NCBI GenBank assembly: GCA_963830775.1
Contig: CAWHNT010000022.1
Span: 186,001-250,000, forward strand
DNA from: CAWHNT01 sp963830775
Lineage (GTDB): Bacteria; Pseudomonadota; Alphaproteobacteria; Geminicoccales; Geminicoccaceae
Length of the DNA stretch: 64,000 nt
Reading direction: 5' to 3'
Shown: one piece after another, positions 49,696 to 59,820 of the stretch
Position numbering within the stretch: the first letter of the stretch is position 1
Layout: each line of letters starts with the position of its first letter
Program-made: the position numbers and the translations under genes
Notes under the pieces: generated by a model
Seen by the model: the letters and a program-made list of their open reading frames with translations, nothing else
The model's database searches: none
What the model was told of the DNA's origin: nothing

Positions 49696-49713
49696 CGCAA
49701 TCTTACGATTGCG
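49696..49713. repeat. Perfect inverted repeat downstream of the receiver gene
   Basis: CGCAATC-TTAC-GATTGCG, a 7-bp stem with a 4-base loop, lies just after the stop of the receiver protein and directly upstream of the candidate ECF promoter. It may end the receiver transcript or be a protein-binding site. No T-run follows. Confidence 0.5.
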
Positions 49714-49729
49714 TGAGCTGCACCTGCCA

Positions 49730-50377
49730 TTATTTCGCGGCGTTGTCGCGCAGCATCGCCACGATGCCGGCACCCAGGGCCAGAAGGAGGGCCGAGCCCA
49801 GGCCCGTGGCCACGGCCGAGAAGAACTTGAGCTTCGCCGTCTCCCAGCCGCGGGCGAGACGGATCGCCATCCGCAGGCCCTCCTCGTCCTCCAGTCCCAG
49901 GCGCTCGATCAGGTGGTCGACCGCCCGGGTGACCGCACCGTCGGCCATCTGCCTCGCCGCGCGCTCGACCTCGGCCAGGAGCTCCGTCCGATGCGCCGTC
50001 ACCGTCTGGTGGAACATCTGGTGCTGCTGGAGGATGGCCTTGAGCAGGCTGAAGCCGGCCCCTTTGTCGTGGAGATGGGCCGCACCCAGCGCGTCGAGCT
50101 GCCGGCGGAGCGCCTCGGTGAGGCCACCCGTGCTGACCACGATCGGGGTTTGGCCCGCGATCGCCTGCAGGGTCTGGAGCGTGTGCACGCCCTCGGAATC
50201 CGGCAGGTTCAGGTCGGCCACGATGACGTCCGGCCGCCAGCTCGGATGAGTGAGCACGCTCAGGCCGTCGCTCAGGGTCGCGACGACCCTGACCTCATAG
50301 CGCCCGGACAGCTCGCGCTGCAGGGCCAGGGCTTCCAGCGTGTTGTCTTCGAGCAGGAGCACGCGCACCGGCGCCAT
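49730..50377 (-). CDS. Receiver-domain protein with C-terminal membrane helix
   Basis: 215 residues. The N-terminal receiver domain has acidic pocket Glu10/Asp11, phosphoacceptor Asp55 (VIVADLNLPD) and Lys105 (HLHDKG), all intact. A central helical region (~120-185) is followed by one hydrophobic helix near the end (FSAVATGLGSALLLALGAGIVAM). No output DNA-binding domain. A receiver tethered to the membrane by a C-terminal helix is uncommon. It lies directly upstream of the ECF sigma/ChrR pair on the same strand, which suggests, but does not prove, a common stress pathway. No histidine kinase gene is nearby. Confidence 0.8.
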   Translation of the reverse strand: MAPVRVLLLEDNTLEALALQRELSGRYEVRVVATLSDGLSVLTHPSWRPDVIVADLNLPDSEGVHTLQTLQAIAGQTPIVVSTGGLTEALRRQLDALGAAHLHDKGAGFSLLKAILQQHQMFHQTVTAHRTELLAEVERAARQMADGAVTRAVDHLIERLGLEDEEGLRMAIRLARGWETAKLKFFSAVATGLGSALLLALGAGIVAMLRDNAAK

Positions 50378-50466
50378 CTCCAGTTCGGCGGGAGGAGCTC
50401 CCGCCGGAAATGGCGGGTGGATTCCAGCGGACTGCGATCATAGCGCAGTGGGGGACGGCCGCAAAG

Positions 50467-50485
50467 AAAAAAATCCTACTCTAGG
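50467..50485 (-). terminator. Candidate Rho-independent terminator after ilvA
   Basis: Immediately after the ilvA stop, the minus strand reads CCTA-GAG-TAGG then A and seven T. The stem is only 4 bp, so it is weak, but the T7 run and position fit a terminator for argC-ilvA. Confidence 0.4.
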
Positions 50486-51712
50486 TCAAGGCCCCGAGCT
50501 GTCGCCGGGCCCGAGCTGGTCCGCCGTGAAGCCGGCCGCGGCAAGGGCGGCGGCGATCTCGTCCGCGTGGCTGCCGCCACGCACCTCGATCGTGAAGTCG
50601 ATGTCGGTGAGCTTGACCGAGAGCTTGGAGAACGCCCGCTGGTGGACCACGTCGACCACGTTGCCGCCGGCCTCGCCGATGATGCTGGCGATCTGGGCCA
50701 GGCTGCCCGGGCTGTCCGGCACGCCCACGCGCAGGCGGACGAGGCGGCGGGTGCGGACGAGGCCGCGCAGGATGACGGCGCTCAGCAGCCGGCTGTCGAT
50801 GTTCCCGCCGCAGACGATGAGGCCGACCTTGCGGCCCCTGAACCGCTCGGGATAGCTCATCAGCGCCGCAAGGCCCGCGGCACCGGCACCCTCGGCCACC
50901 GTCTTCTCGACCTCGAGCAGGAGCAGGATCGCGGCCTCGATCGCCCCCTCCTCGACCAGCAGCACCTCGTGGACGAGACGCTCGATGATCGGCAGGGTCA
51001 GGCCGCCCGGCTCCTTGACGGCGATGCCTTCGGCAATGGTGGGCCCACCGGCCTGTGCCGGCGCGCCGCGCAGGCGCCGCTCGACCGACGGGTAGAGGGC
51101 GGCCTCGACGCCGACGATCTCGATCCCGGGCTTCAGCGCCTTGGCGGCGGTGGCGATCCCGGCAATGAGGCCCCCGCCGCCGATGGGCACGATCAGCACC
51201 TCGAGCTCGGGTGCTGCCGCCAGCATCTCCAGCGCCACCGTACCCTGGCCCGCGATCACCGCCTCGTCGTCGAAGGGATGGATGAAGGTGAGCCCTTCCT
51301 CCTCGGCCAAGGCGTGCGCCCGCACCGCCGCCTCGTCCACGCCTTCCCCTTCGAGGAGGACGCGGGCGCCCAGGCGACGCGTGTTCTCGACCTTCACGAA
51401 AGGGGTGAAGGTCGGCATGACGATGGTGGCCGGGATGCCGAGCCGCCGCGCATGGTAGGCCACGCCCTGGGCGTGGTTGCCGGCCGACATGGCGATCACG
51501 CCCCGGCGCCGTGCCTCTTCGGGCAGCTGCACCAGCCTGTTGTAGGCGCCGCGGTCCTTGAACGAGGCCGTGTATTGCAGGTTCTCGCGCTTCAGCCAGA
51601 CCTCGGCACCGGTGATCTCGGAGAGTGTGCGCGAGAGGTCGCAGGGCGTGCGCTCGATCTGTCCCTCGAGGCGGCGTGCCGCAGCCTCGATGTCGGCCAG
51701 CGTGACGGTCAT
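50486..51712 (-). CDS. ilvA: Threonine ammonia-lyase with ACT domain
   Basis: 408 residues from ATG 51710-51712. PLP-dependent fold type II: the PLP Lys is in TASFKDRGAYNRL; phosphate loop IGGGGLIAG; and SAGNHAQGVAYHA. The C-terminal ~80 residues are an ACT regulatory domain (RLRVGVPDSPGSLAQIASIIGEAGGNVVDVVHQRAF). Deaminates threonine to 2-oxobutanoate for isoleucine synthesis or catabolism; the single ACT domain fits the shorter type. The start overlaps the argC stop (ATGA). Confidence 0.93.
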   Translation of the reverse strand: MTVTLADIEAAARRLEGQIERTPCDLSRTLSEITGAEVWLKRENLQYTASFKDRGAYNRLVQLPEEARRRGVIAMSAGNHAQGVAYHARRLGIPATIVMPTFTPFVKVENTRRLGARVLLEGEGVDEAAVRAHALAEEEGLTFIHPFDDEAVIAGQGTVALEMLAAAPELEVLIVPIGGGGLIAGIATAAKALKPGIEIVGVEAALYPSVERRLRGAPAQAGGPTIAEGIAVKEPGGLTLPIIERLVHEVLLVEEGAIEAAILLLLEVEKTVAEGAGAAGLAALMSYPERFRGRKVGLIVCGGNIDSRLLSAVILRGLVRTRRLVRLRVGVPDSPGSLAQIASIIGEAGGNVVDVVHQRAFSKLSVKLTDIDFTIEVRGGSHADEIAAALAAAGFTADQLGPGDSSGP

Positions 51713-52753
51713 GGGAAGAGCGGCCGCTGGCCCAGCCCTGTCCGCTCGTCGAGGCCCAGCATGATGTTCATGTTCTGGATCGCCTGACCCGAGGCACCCT
51801 TCACGAGATTGTCCAGCACCGAGACGATGATCGCCTCGCCCGGGATGCGGCTCGGGTGGACGCCGATCAGGCAGAGATTGGTGCCGCGGACATGCCGCGT
51901 CGCCGGCATGGTCTTGAACGGCAGGAGGTGGACGAAGGGCTCGCCGGCATAGGTTTCCGAGAGGGCCGCGTGCAGGCCGGCGGGCTCGACGCCAGCCGAG
52001 AGGCGGACATAGATCGTGGCCAGGATGCCGCGGCTCATCGGCATCAGATGCGGGGTGAAGGTGACCCGGACGGGACTGCTCGGTGAAGTCGCTGAGGCAC
52101 TGCTCGATCTCGGGCGTGTGCCGGTGGGTGGCGACCCCGTAGGCGTTGATGCCCTCGGCCACCTCCGTGAACAGGCTCCCCTGCTTGGCGTCGCGCCCGG
52201 CTCCGCTGACGCCGGACTTGGCGTCGATGATGATGCCCGCTGTCTGGATCAGCCGGCGCCGGAGGAGCGGGATCAGGGGCAGCTCGGCCGTGGTGGTGTA
52301 GCAGCCGGGGTTGGCGACGAGCCACGTGCTCCGGACGGCCTCGCGATAGTGCTCGCTGAGGCCGTAGACCGCGTCCCGCTGCTGCTCCAGCGCCTGGTGC
52401 GGATGGCCGTAGGTCTGCTCGTAAAGGGCGGGATCGCGGAGCCGGAAGTCGGCCGAGAGGTCGACCACCTTGGGCCCGCGCGGCAGGTCGCGGATGATGG
52501 TCTGCGTCGTGGCGTGCGGCAGGCAGCAGAACACGACATCGAGCGCGCCCACGTCGACATCGTCGATCTTCACCAGGGGCGGCAGGTCGTAAGGGGCCAG
52601 CTGCGGCCACACCTCTGCCACCGCCTTGCCGGCCTGGCGCTCGGCGGTGAGGGCTCGGATCTCGGCCAGGGGGTGATCGCCCAGCAGGCGCAGCAGCTCC
52701 GCACCGGTGTAGCCGCTGGCTCCGAGAATCCCGATCCGCACCCGCTCGGCCAT
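51709..52753 (-). CDS. argC: N-acetyl-gamma-glutamyl-phosphate reductase (one apparent frameshift)
   Basis: About 347 residues once joined. NADP-binding start ILGASGYTGAELLRLL; catalytic Cys in VANPGCYTTTAEL; GVSGAGRDAKQGSLF follows. A surplus base near 52075-52083 splits the protein at FTEQ, after which the frame reads SPVRVTFTPHLMPMSRGILATIYVRL and ends near 51709. Third step of arginine biosynthesis. All catalytic parts and full length are present, so the break is probably a sequence error. Confidence 0.93.
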
Positions 52754-52833
52754 CGCACTGCTCCAGAAAGGTCAGGGAGGATATGGACCATCGGGCCCGC
52801 CGGCCCAAGCGGGTTGCAGAACGCCTGGAGAGT

Positions 52834-52848
52834 TAGCTAAGCTAGCTA
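52834..52848. promoter_or_regulatory. Paired palindromic hexamers, candidate VapB operator
   Basis: TAGCTA-AGC-TAGCTA, two self-complementary hexamers three bases apart, 29 bases before the antitoxin start. Toxin-antitoxin operons are commonly repressed by antitoxin binding to such paired sites. It stands out from GC-rich surroundings. Confidence 0.4.
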
Positions 52849-52876
52849 GGGTCGACGTGAGTGGAGAAACTGGTCG

Positions 52877-53152
52877 GTGCTTACTGTGAACATGCATGAG
52901 GCCAAGAGCCAGCTATCCAAGCTGGTGGACGCCGCCCTTGCAGGTGAGGAGGTGGTGATAGCGCGAGCGGGCAAGCCGGCCGTGCGCCTCATACCGGCTG
53001 ACGCGCTTCCCGGCCGCAAGCTCGGCAAGCTCGCCGGCACGGTTCCCGATGGGGTCCTGGATGCGCTGCTCGCCCCGCTGCCGGACGAGGTGATCGACTC
53101 CTTCTACGAGCCGAACCTGCCCGAGCTGAGCGCAGCCCGAAAGCGCGCATGA
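52877..53152 (+). CDS. Phd/VapB-type antitoxin
   Basis: 91 residues from GTG 52877. MLTVNMHEAKSQLSKLVDAALAGEEVVIARAGKPAVRLIP is the Phd/YefM-type N-terminal dimer and DNA-binding domain (written here in its two halves: HEAKSQLSKLVD and GEEVVIARAGKPAVRL). The C-terminal tail should wrap the toxin. Its stop overlaps the VapC start (ATGA). Confidence 0.88.
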   Translation: MLTVNMHEAKSQLSKLVDAALAGEEVVIARAGKPAVRLIPADALPGRKLGKLAGTVPDGVLDALLAPLPDEVIDSFYEPNLPELSAARKRA

Positions 53153-53527
53153 GCCTGCTCGTCGACACCAACATCGTGATCAACGCTCATCATCGGCCTC
53201 ACTTGCTGTCGGCCGAGGTGACGAAGCTGCTGCAAGGTCGATCCCAAGTACGGTTCAGCGCCGCCGTTCCCTGGGAGATCGCGGTCAAGGCCAAGCTCGG
53301 CAAGTTTCCTTACCCTATGCGAGCCGCTCCTCGCGACATTGCGGGAGGAGCACTTTCACGAGCTGCCGATCACGGCCGCCCACGGCATCGAAGCGGGCAT
53401 GCTGCCGCTGCATCATCGCGATCCCTTCGACCGTATCATGATCGCGCAGGCGCGCATGGAGCGCCTGACACTGGTCACCGCTGATCGACTTCTCGCCGCG
53501 TACGAGGTCGATCTTCTGCTCACGTGA
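53149..53527 (+). CDS. vapC: VapC-type PIN-domain toxin (one apparent frameshift)
   Basis: About 125 residues once joined. PIN RNase: first acidic residue in LLVDTNIVINA, Glu in VPWEIAVKAKLGKF, then after a one-base shift near 53320 PLLATLREEHFHELPI and the last acidic cluster HHRDPFDRIMIAQA, followed by LTLVTADRLLAAY. Cleaves RNA when not bound by its antitoxin. All catalytic residues are present across the two frames. Confidence 0.87.
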
Positions 53528-53555
53528 GCAACTCATCGTGTGAAGGCGCACCGCC

Positions 53556-54833
<1,278 letters not shown>

Positions 54834-54907
54834 GCCCCCCGCTTGCGGGCCGGCCGCCCATCCCTATGATCCGCGCCGAACTGCACCTCAAGCCCGCCGC
54901 CAGGACC

Positions 54908-55498
54908 ATGCTCGCCCGCGACCACGCCGCCCCTCGCCGCCTCGTCGACCAGTTCTGGCCCGCCGGTGCCGGCCCCGTCCGCCTCGCCGTGCTGGCCCTG
55001 TTCGGCAGCCTGCTGCTCACCGTCTCGGCCAAGGTCCAGGTGCCGTTCTACCCGGTGCCGATGACGCTGCAGACGCTGGTGGTCTTCCTGCTCGGCATCG
55101 CCTACGGACCGCGCCTGGCCTTCGCCACCGTGGTCTTCTACCTCGCGCAAGGTGCGGTCGGCCTGCCGGTATTCGCCGGCACGCCCGAGAAAGGCATCGG
55201 CCTCGCCTACATGATCGGCCCGACGGGCGGCTATCTCGTGGGCTTCGCGGCTGCGGCTGCTGTGGCCGGCTGGGTGGCCGAGCGCTCGCGCGGGGTCCTG
55301 ACGACGGCCCTCGGCATCGCCGCCGCGACCGCCACGATCTACGTCCTGGGCGCCGGCTGGCTCGCGACCATGGTCGGCGTGGAGAAGGCGGTAGCACTCG
55401 GCGTCGTGCCCTTCCTGCTCGGCGACGTGGTCAAGCTGGCCCTGGCGACGGCGCTGGCCGAGGTGGGGCTCAGCCGGCTGCGGCTCCCCGCCGCCTGA
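54908..55498 (+). CDS. bioY: Biotin transporter BioY
   Basis: 196 residues from ATG 54908; an in-frame ATG at 54866 would add 14 residues and cannot be excluded. S-component of an ECF-type biotin importer with six helices. Signature segments: VQVPFYPVPMTLQTLVVFLLG, and GPTGGYLVGFAAAA near the middle. No bioMN genes follow, as is common when BioY works with shared modules or alone. Located between purD and the Sua5-type gene. Confidence 0.9.
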   Translation: MLARDHAAPRRLVDQFWPAGAGPVRLAVLALFGSLLLTVSAKVQVPFYPVPMTLQTLVVFLLGIAYGPRLAFATVVFYLAQGAVGLPVFAGTPEKGIGLAYMIGPTGGYLVGFAAAAAVAGWVAERSRGVLTTALGIAAATATIYVLGAGWLATMVGVEKAVALGVVPFLLGDVVKLALATALAEVGLSRLRLPAA

Positions 55499-55508
55499 CG
55501 GATCGGCC

Positions 55509-56466
55509 TTGCCGCGCATCCTGCGGCCCACGGCGGCCGCGATCGATGAGGCGGCACGAGCCCTGCTTGATCGCCGGCTGGTCGCCTTCCCGACCGAGAC
55601 GGTCTATGGCCTGGGCGGCCTTGCGAGCGACGGCGAGGCTGTCGCCAGCATCTACAGCGCCAAGGGGCGACCGGCCCACAATCCGCTGATCCTGCACGTT
55701 GCGGACACCAGCGCGGCCCGCCTTCTCGGCTCCTTCGATCAACGCGCGGAGGCCGTAGCCAGCGCCTTCTGGCCCGGTCCCCTCACCCTCGTACTGACCC
55801 GCTTGCCGGGCGCCGGTGTCGCATCCGGAGCGACGGCCGGGCTCGGCACCGTGGCCATCCGGGTGCCGTCGCACCCCGTCGCCCAGGCTCTGCTCGATGC
55901 GGTCGCGGCACCTGTAGCCGCACCGAGCGCCAATCCATCCGGCAGGGTCAGCCCGACCACGGCGGAGCACGTAGCCGCCGATCTCGGCGAGGCCGTAACG
56001 CTCGTCCTCGACGGTGGCCCGTGCCCGGTCGGCCTTGAGAGCACCGTGGTCGATCTCTCCGGCGAGCGGCCGCGCCTCCTGCGCCCCGGTGGCCTGCCGC
56101 GCGGGCGGCTCGTCGACCCTACTTGGCGATCTCGAAGAGGCTACGGATGCGGAGCGTCCGACATCCCCTGGCCAACTCGCGAGTCACTATGCCCCAGGAC
56201 TCCCTGTGCGCCTGGATGCGACCGATGCGGCGCCGGACGAGGCTTTGCTGGCCTTCGGACCCGATATCCCACCGGGCGCAATGGTGGTCCGCAACCTGAG
56301 CCCGACCGGCGATCCCGACGAAGCCGCGCGCAACCTGTTCGCCATGCTCCGCGAGCTCGACCGCAGCGGCGCCGTGCGGATCGCGGTCATGCCGATCCCG
56401 GGCGATGGCCTGGGCGAGGCCATCCGCGACCGCCTCCGCCGCGCCGCGGCACCGCGCCCGGGCTGA
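55509..56466 (+). CDS. L-threonylcarbamoyladenylate synthase, Sua5 type (one apparent frameshift)
   Basis: About 318 residues once joined, starting at TTG 55509. YrdC domain: FPTETVYGLGGLA, IYSAKGRPAHNPLILHV, FWPGPLTLVL, and SANPSGRVSPTTAEHV; then PVGLESTVVDLSG and LLRPGGLPR. A surplus base near 56110-56125 precedes the linker and Sua5 domain (SPGQLASHYAPGLPVRL). Makes the threonylcarbamoyl-AMP used for t6A modification of tRNAs. Length with Sua5 domain fits tsaC2/sua5-type proteins. Confidence 0.9.
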
Positions 56467-56494
56467 GGCACCTCGCCGGCACGGGAGTTGCTTT

Positions 56495-56518
56495 TCGAGG
56501 GCGCTCGCTTACCGTGAC
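56495..56518 (+). promoter_or_regulatory. Candidate promoter of the nucleoside operon
   Basis: Around 56487-56515 the strand reads TTGCTT followed about 16 bases later by TACCGT, a weak sigma-70-like pair, about 30 bases upstream of the binding-protein ATG. A clear ribosome site (GGGAGG) lies close to that ATG. Tentative. Confidence 0.25.
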
Positions 56519-56541
56519 ACCAGGGCTTCGGGAGGACAGGC

Positions 56542-57528
56542 ATGCGGATCCAGCTCGCTGCGGCAGCGCTGGCATTTCTGGCCGGCGTCGGCGGTGCCTC
56601 GGCTCAGGACTTCCAGCCGGCCGTCATCTTCGACATGGGCGGCAAGTTCGACAAGTCGTTCAACGAGGCGGCCTATAACGGGGCCGAGAAGTTCAAGAGC
56701 GAGACCGGCATCTCCTATCTCGAGTTCGAGGTCACCCAGGAGGCGCAGCGCGAGCAGGCCATGGAGCGCATGGCCGGGCGCGGTGCCAACATCGTGGTCG
56801 TCGTGGGCTTCCAGAACGCGACGCCGCTGGAGAAGATCGCCAAGGACTATCCCGATACCAAGTTCACGATCATCGACAGCGTGGTCGACCTGCCCAACGT
56901 GCAGTCGGTGACCTTCAAGGAGCATGAGGGCAGCTTCCTCGTCGGCATGGCCGCGGTCATGGCGAGCAAGACCGGCAAGGTCGGCTTCGTCGGCGGCATG
57001 GACATCCCGCTGATCCGCAACTTCCAGTTCGGCTACGAGCAGGGCGTGAAGCACGCCAGCGGCAGTGCCTCCGTCCTCGCCAACTATACCGGCACCACGC
57101 CTGCCGCCTGGAACGACCCGGCCCGCGGCGGCGAGCTCGCGATCGGCCAGTTCGACCAGGGTGCGGACGTGGTCTATGCCGCCGCCGGTGCCACCGGCCT
57201 GGGCGTGCTGCAGGCGGCGGCCGACAAGGGCAAGCTGTCGATCGGCGTCGACAGCAACCAGAACCACCTCCACCCCGGCAGCGTGCTGACCTCGATGCTC
57301 AAGCGCGTCGACGTCGCCGTCTACAAGGCGTTCAAGGGTGCCCAGGACGGCACCTGGCAGGCCGGTGCGCAGAGCCTGGGCCTGAAGGAGGACGGCGTCG
57401 GCTACGCGCTGGACGAGAACAACCGCCAGCTCATAACGCCCGACATGGAGAAGAAGCTGGAAGAGGCGAAGGCCGCCATCATCGCCGGCCAGCTCGAGGT
57501 CAAGGACTACTACTCGACCCAGAAATAG
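56542..57528 (+). CDS. BMP-family nucleoside ABC transporter binding protein
   Basis: 328 residues. Signal peptide with cleavage near ASAQDF. Basic-membrane-protein family: PAVIFDMGGKFDKSFNEAAYNGAEKF, SYLEFEVTQ, GFVGGMDIPLIRNFQFGYEQGVKHA and AAGATGLGVLQAAAD. Such proteins bind purine or pyrimidine nucleosides in the periplasm. First gene of an operon with ATPase, two permeases and salvage enzymes, which supports nucleoside as the ligand. Confidence 0.93.
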   Translation: MRIQLAAAALAFLAGVGGASAQDFQPAVIFDMGGKFDKSFNEAAYNGAEKFKSETGISYLEFEVTQEAQREQAMERMAGRGANIVVVVGFQNATPLEKIAKDYPDTKFTIIDSVVDLPNVQSVTFKEHEGSFLVGMAAVMASKTGKVGFVGGMDIPLIRNFQFGYEQGVKHASGSASVLANYTGTTPAAWNDPARGGELAIGQFDQGADVVYAAAGATGLGVLQAAADKGKLSIGVDSNQNHLHPGSVLTSMLKRVDVAVYKAFKGAQDGTWQAGAQSLGLKEDGVGYALDENNRQLITPDMEKKLEEAKAAIIAGQLEVKDYYSTQK

Positions 57529-59078
57529 TGGCGGTGGCCGCCGGAGCCGCAGCGCCAGCGAGCACACAGCCGCCGGCGATCGAGCTGCGTGGCATCAGCA
57601 AGCGCTTCGGTGCCGTCCAGGCCAACCGCGACATCAACCTCAGCGTCGCCGCCGGCACCATCCACGGGATCGTGGGCGAGAACGGTGCCGGCAAGTCGAC
57701 GCTGATGAACATCCTCTACGGCTACTATCAGGCCGATAGCGGGCAGATCCTGGTCGACGGCGAGGAGCGGACGATCCGCGGTCCGCAGGACGCGATCCGG
57801 GCCGGGATCGGCATGGTCCACCAGCATTTCATGCTGGTGGAGCCGTTCACCGTGCTGGAGAACCTGCTCCTCGGCGCCGAGGGCGGCCTTACCTTGCGCG
57901 CCGGAATCGAGCGCGCCCGGCGCGAGATCCAGGAGATCGAGCGCGAGTACGGGCTGGAGGTGCCGCTCGACGCCCGTATCGCCGACCTTCCTGTGGGCGT
58001 GCAGCAGCGGGTCGAGATCCTGAAGGCCCTCTTCCGCCGCGCCCACATCCTGATCCTGGACGAGCCCACGGGCGTGCTCACGCCCCAGGAGGCCGACCAT
58101 CTCTTCCGGATCCTGCGCAACCTGAAGGCACAGGGCCGCACGGTGGTCCTGATCACGCACAAGCTGCGCGAGATCATGGCCGCCACCGACAATGTCAGCG
58201 TCATGCGCCGCGGCGAGATGGTGGCGCACCGGCGCACCGCGGCCACCAGCCGCGAGGAGCTGGCCGAGCTGATGGTCGGCCGCCACGTGCTCCTGCGGAT
58301 CGAGAAGGCACCCGCACGCCCACGCGAGCCGGTGCTCGAGGTGCGCCACATCGAGGTCCGCGACGATCAGGGCGTGGCACGGGTCAAGGATGTGAGCTTC
58401 GACGTCCGTGCCGGCGAGATCGTGGGCATCGCCGGCGTCGCCGGCAACGGCCAGACCGAGCTCCTGGACGCGCTCTCCGGCATCCGCCGCCCGTCCCGCG
58501 GCGAGATCATGGTGCGCGGGGTCCGGGTGGAGAACCCGGCCCAGGCGCGCGTGCAGAAGCTGGCCCACGTGCCGGAAGACCGCCTCCGCATGGGCCTGGT
58601 GCAGGGCTTCCCGGCCTGGGAGAACGCCATCCTCGGCTACCAGGTCAGCGACGAGTACGCGAAAGGCGGCTTCCTGCGCCGCCTGCGCATCATCCGTCTC
58701 TGCCGCGACTGGATGGCCGGCTACGACGTCCGCCCCCAGGAACCGATGCTGGAAGCCACCTCCCTCTCCGGCGGCAACCAGCAGAAGCTCGTCATCGCCC
58801 GCGAGCTGGAGCACGACCCCGACCTCCTGCTCGTGGGCCAGCCCACCCGCGGCGTCGATATCGGCGCCATCGAGTTCATCCACAGGCGCCTCGTCGCCAT
58901 GCGCGACCAGGGCAAGGCCGTCCTCCTCGTCTCCGTCGAGCTCGACGAGATCCTCTCCCTCTCCGACCGCATCCTGGTCATGTTCGACGGCCGGATCACG
59001 GGCGAGCTGAAGTCGACGGAGGCGGACGAGAGGCAGGTGGGGCTGCTGATGGCGGGGGTCACGAAGGAGGCGGCCTGA
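57528..59078 (+). CDS. Nucleoside ABC transporter ATPase (two-domain, NupA/RbsA type)
   Basis: 516 residues from GTG 57528, which shares a base with the previous stop. Two ABC domains: the first with Walker A GENGAGKSTLMN, signature-like LPVGVQQRVEILKAL and Walker B ILILDEPTGVL; the second with a degenerate Walker A (GVAGNGQTELLD) and signature LSGGNQQKLVIARELE. This asymmetry is normal for sugar/nucleoside importers of this class. The permease genes follow after a toxin-antitoxin relic. Confidence 0.93.
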   Translation: MAVAAGAAAPASTQPPAIELRGISKRFGAVQANRDINLSVAAGTIHGIVGENGAGKSTLMNILYGYYQADSGQILVDGEERTIRGPQDAIRAGIGMVHQHFMLVEPFTVLENLLLGAEGGLTLRAGIERARREIQEIEREYGLEVPLDARIADLPVGVQQRVEILKALFRRAHILILDEPTGVLTPQEADHLFRILRNLKAQGRTVVLITHKLREIMAATDNVSVMRRGEMVAHRRTAATSREELAELMVGRHVLLRIEKAPARPREPVLEVRHIEVRDDQGVARVKDVSFDVRAGEIVGIAGVAGNGQTELLDALSGIRRPSRGEIMVRGVRVENPAQARVQKLAHVPEDRLRMGLVQGFPAWENAILGYQVSDEYAKGGFLRRLRIIRLCRDWMAGYDVRPQEPMLEATSLSGGNQQKLVIARELEHDPDLLLVGQPTRGVDIGAIEFIHRRLVAMRDQGKAVLLVSVELDEILSLSDRILVMFDGRITGELKSTEADERQVGLLMAGVTKEAA

Positions 59079-59082
59079 GGCC

Positions 59083-59405
59083 GTGGCATGGTTGACGGTG
59101 CGGAGCCGCCGTCAGCATCCTCAGCGACAGGCGCTATTCCTGGAGCATCCGTTCCTATGGACGCTCCTCAAGCTTGGCGAGCGAGGGCAGCTGTCGCTCC
59201 CCGCTTCTATCCTCAGTGAGCTCAGGCTTGAGCCCGAGACCGATGCTTACTGCTGAGTTGACCCCAGATGGTGCGATCCTCCTTCGGCCAGCCGTAGATG
59301 ATCTAATCGAGATTTATGACGATGAACGGCTGGCAGAGTTCGAGGAGGAGAACCGCCTCACCGATGAGGAAGTACGGCGTCTGGAGCAACTGCTCGGAAA
59401 GCGAT
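59083..59405 (+). pseudogene. AbrB/MazE-like antitoxin remnant
   Basis: Two frames together give an AbrB-type antitoxin: WTLLKLGERGQLSLPASILSELRLEPET, then after a one-base shift near 59243 MLTAELTPDGAILLRPAVDDLIEIYDDERLAEF. The swapped-hairpin start (LKLGERGQLSLP) and the acidic tail with EIYDDERLAEFEEEN are typical. The proper start is not clear and the frame runs into the toxin without a stop, so it looks decayed or badly sequenced. Confidence 0.6.
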
Positions 59406-59820
59406 GCGTGCGGCTCTTTCTAGATGCGAACGTGCTCTTCTCCGTGGCACTTGCGCCACCAGACAGGTCACATCTCCTGGCCAGCCTCGCCGAAGACAAT
59501 CGATGCGTGCTCGTGACGTCGAGGTTCGGCGCTGAGGAAGCGCGGCGTAATCTGGCCCTAAAAGCATCACACGCCTCAGCTCCGCATGGATACGCTCCTC
59601 ACCATGACCGTGATCGGTCCTGATCGGGCGAAGTGCTTATCAGCTGGGCCTCCGCACAAGGCCTGCCGCATAAGGATGCCCCACTTCTGGCAGCTGCCGT
59701 CGTATCCGGGCGGATCTCTTCGTGACCGGCGACCGTCGACATTCGGCATCTGTTCGGCCGGATACTCAAGGCGTGCGCGTGGTTCGGCTGAACGAGGCGG
59801 TCAGGCTCGTCATCGAGAGC
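59406..59820 (+). pseudogene. PIN-domain toxin remnant
   Basis: Reading several frames in turn gives a PIN domain: RLFLDANVLFSVAL (first acidic residue), EEARRNLALK, then in another frame HHTPQLRMDTLLTM, KDAPLLAAAVVSG, and in a third VTGDRRH with RVVRLNEAVRLVIES. At least two frameshifts are required. The tail runs in frame into the next permease. It pairs with the AbrB remnant and splits the nucleoside transporter operon between ATPase and permeases. Confidence 0.62.
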
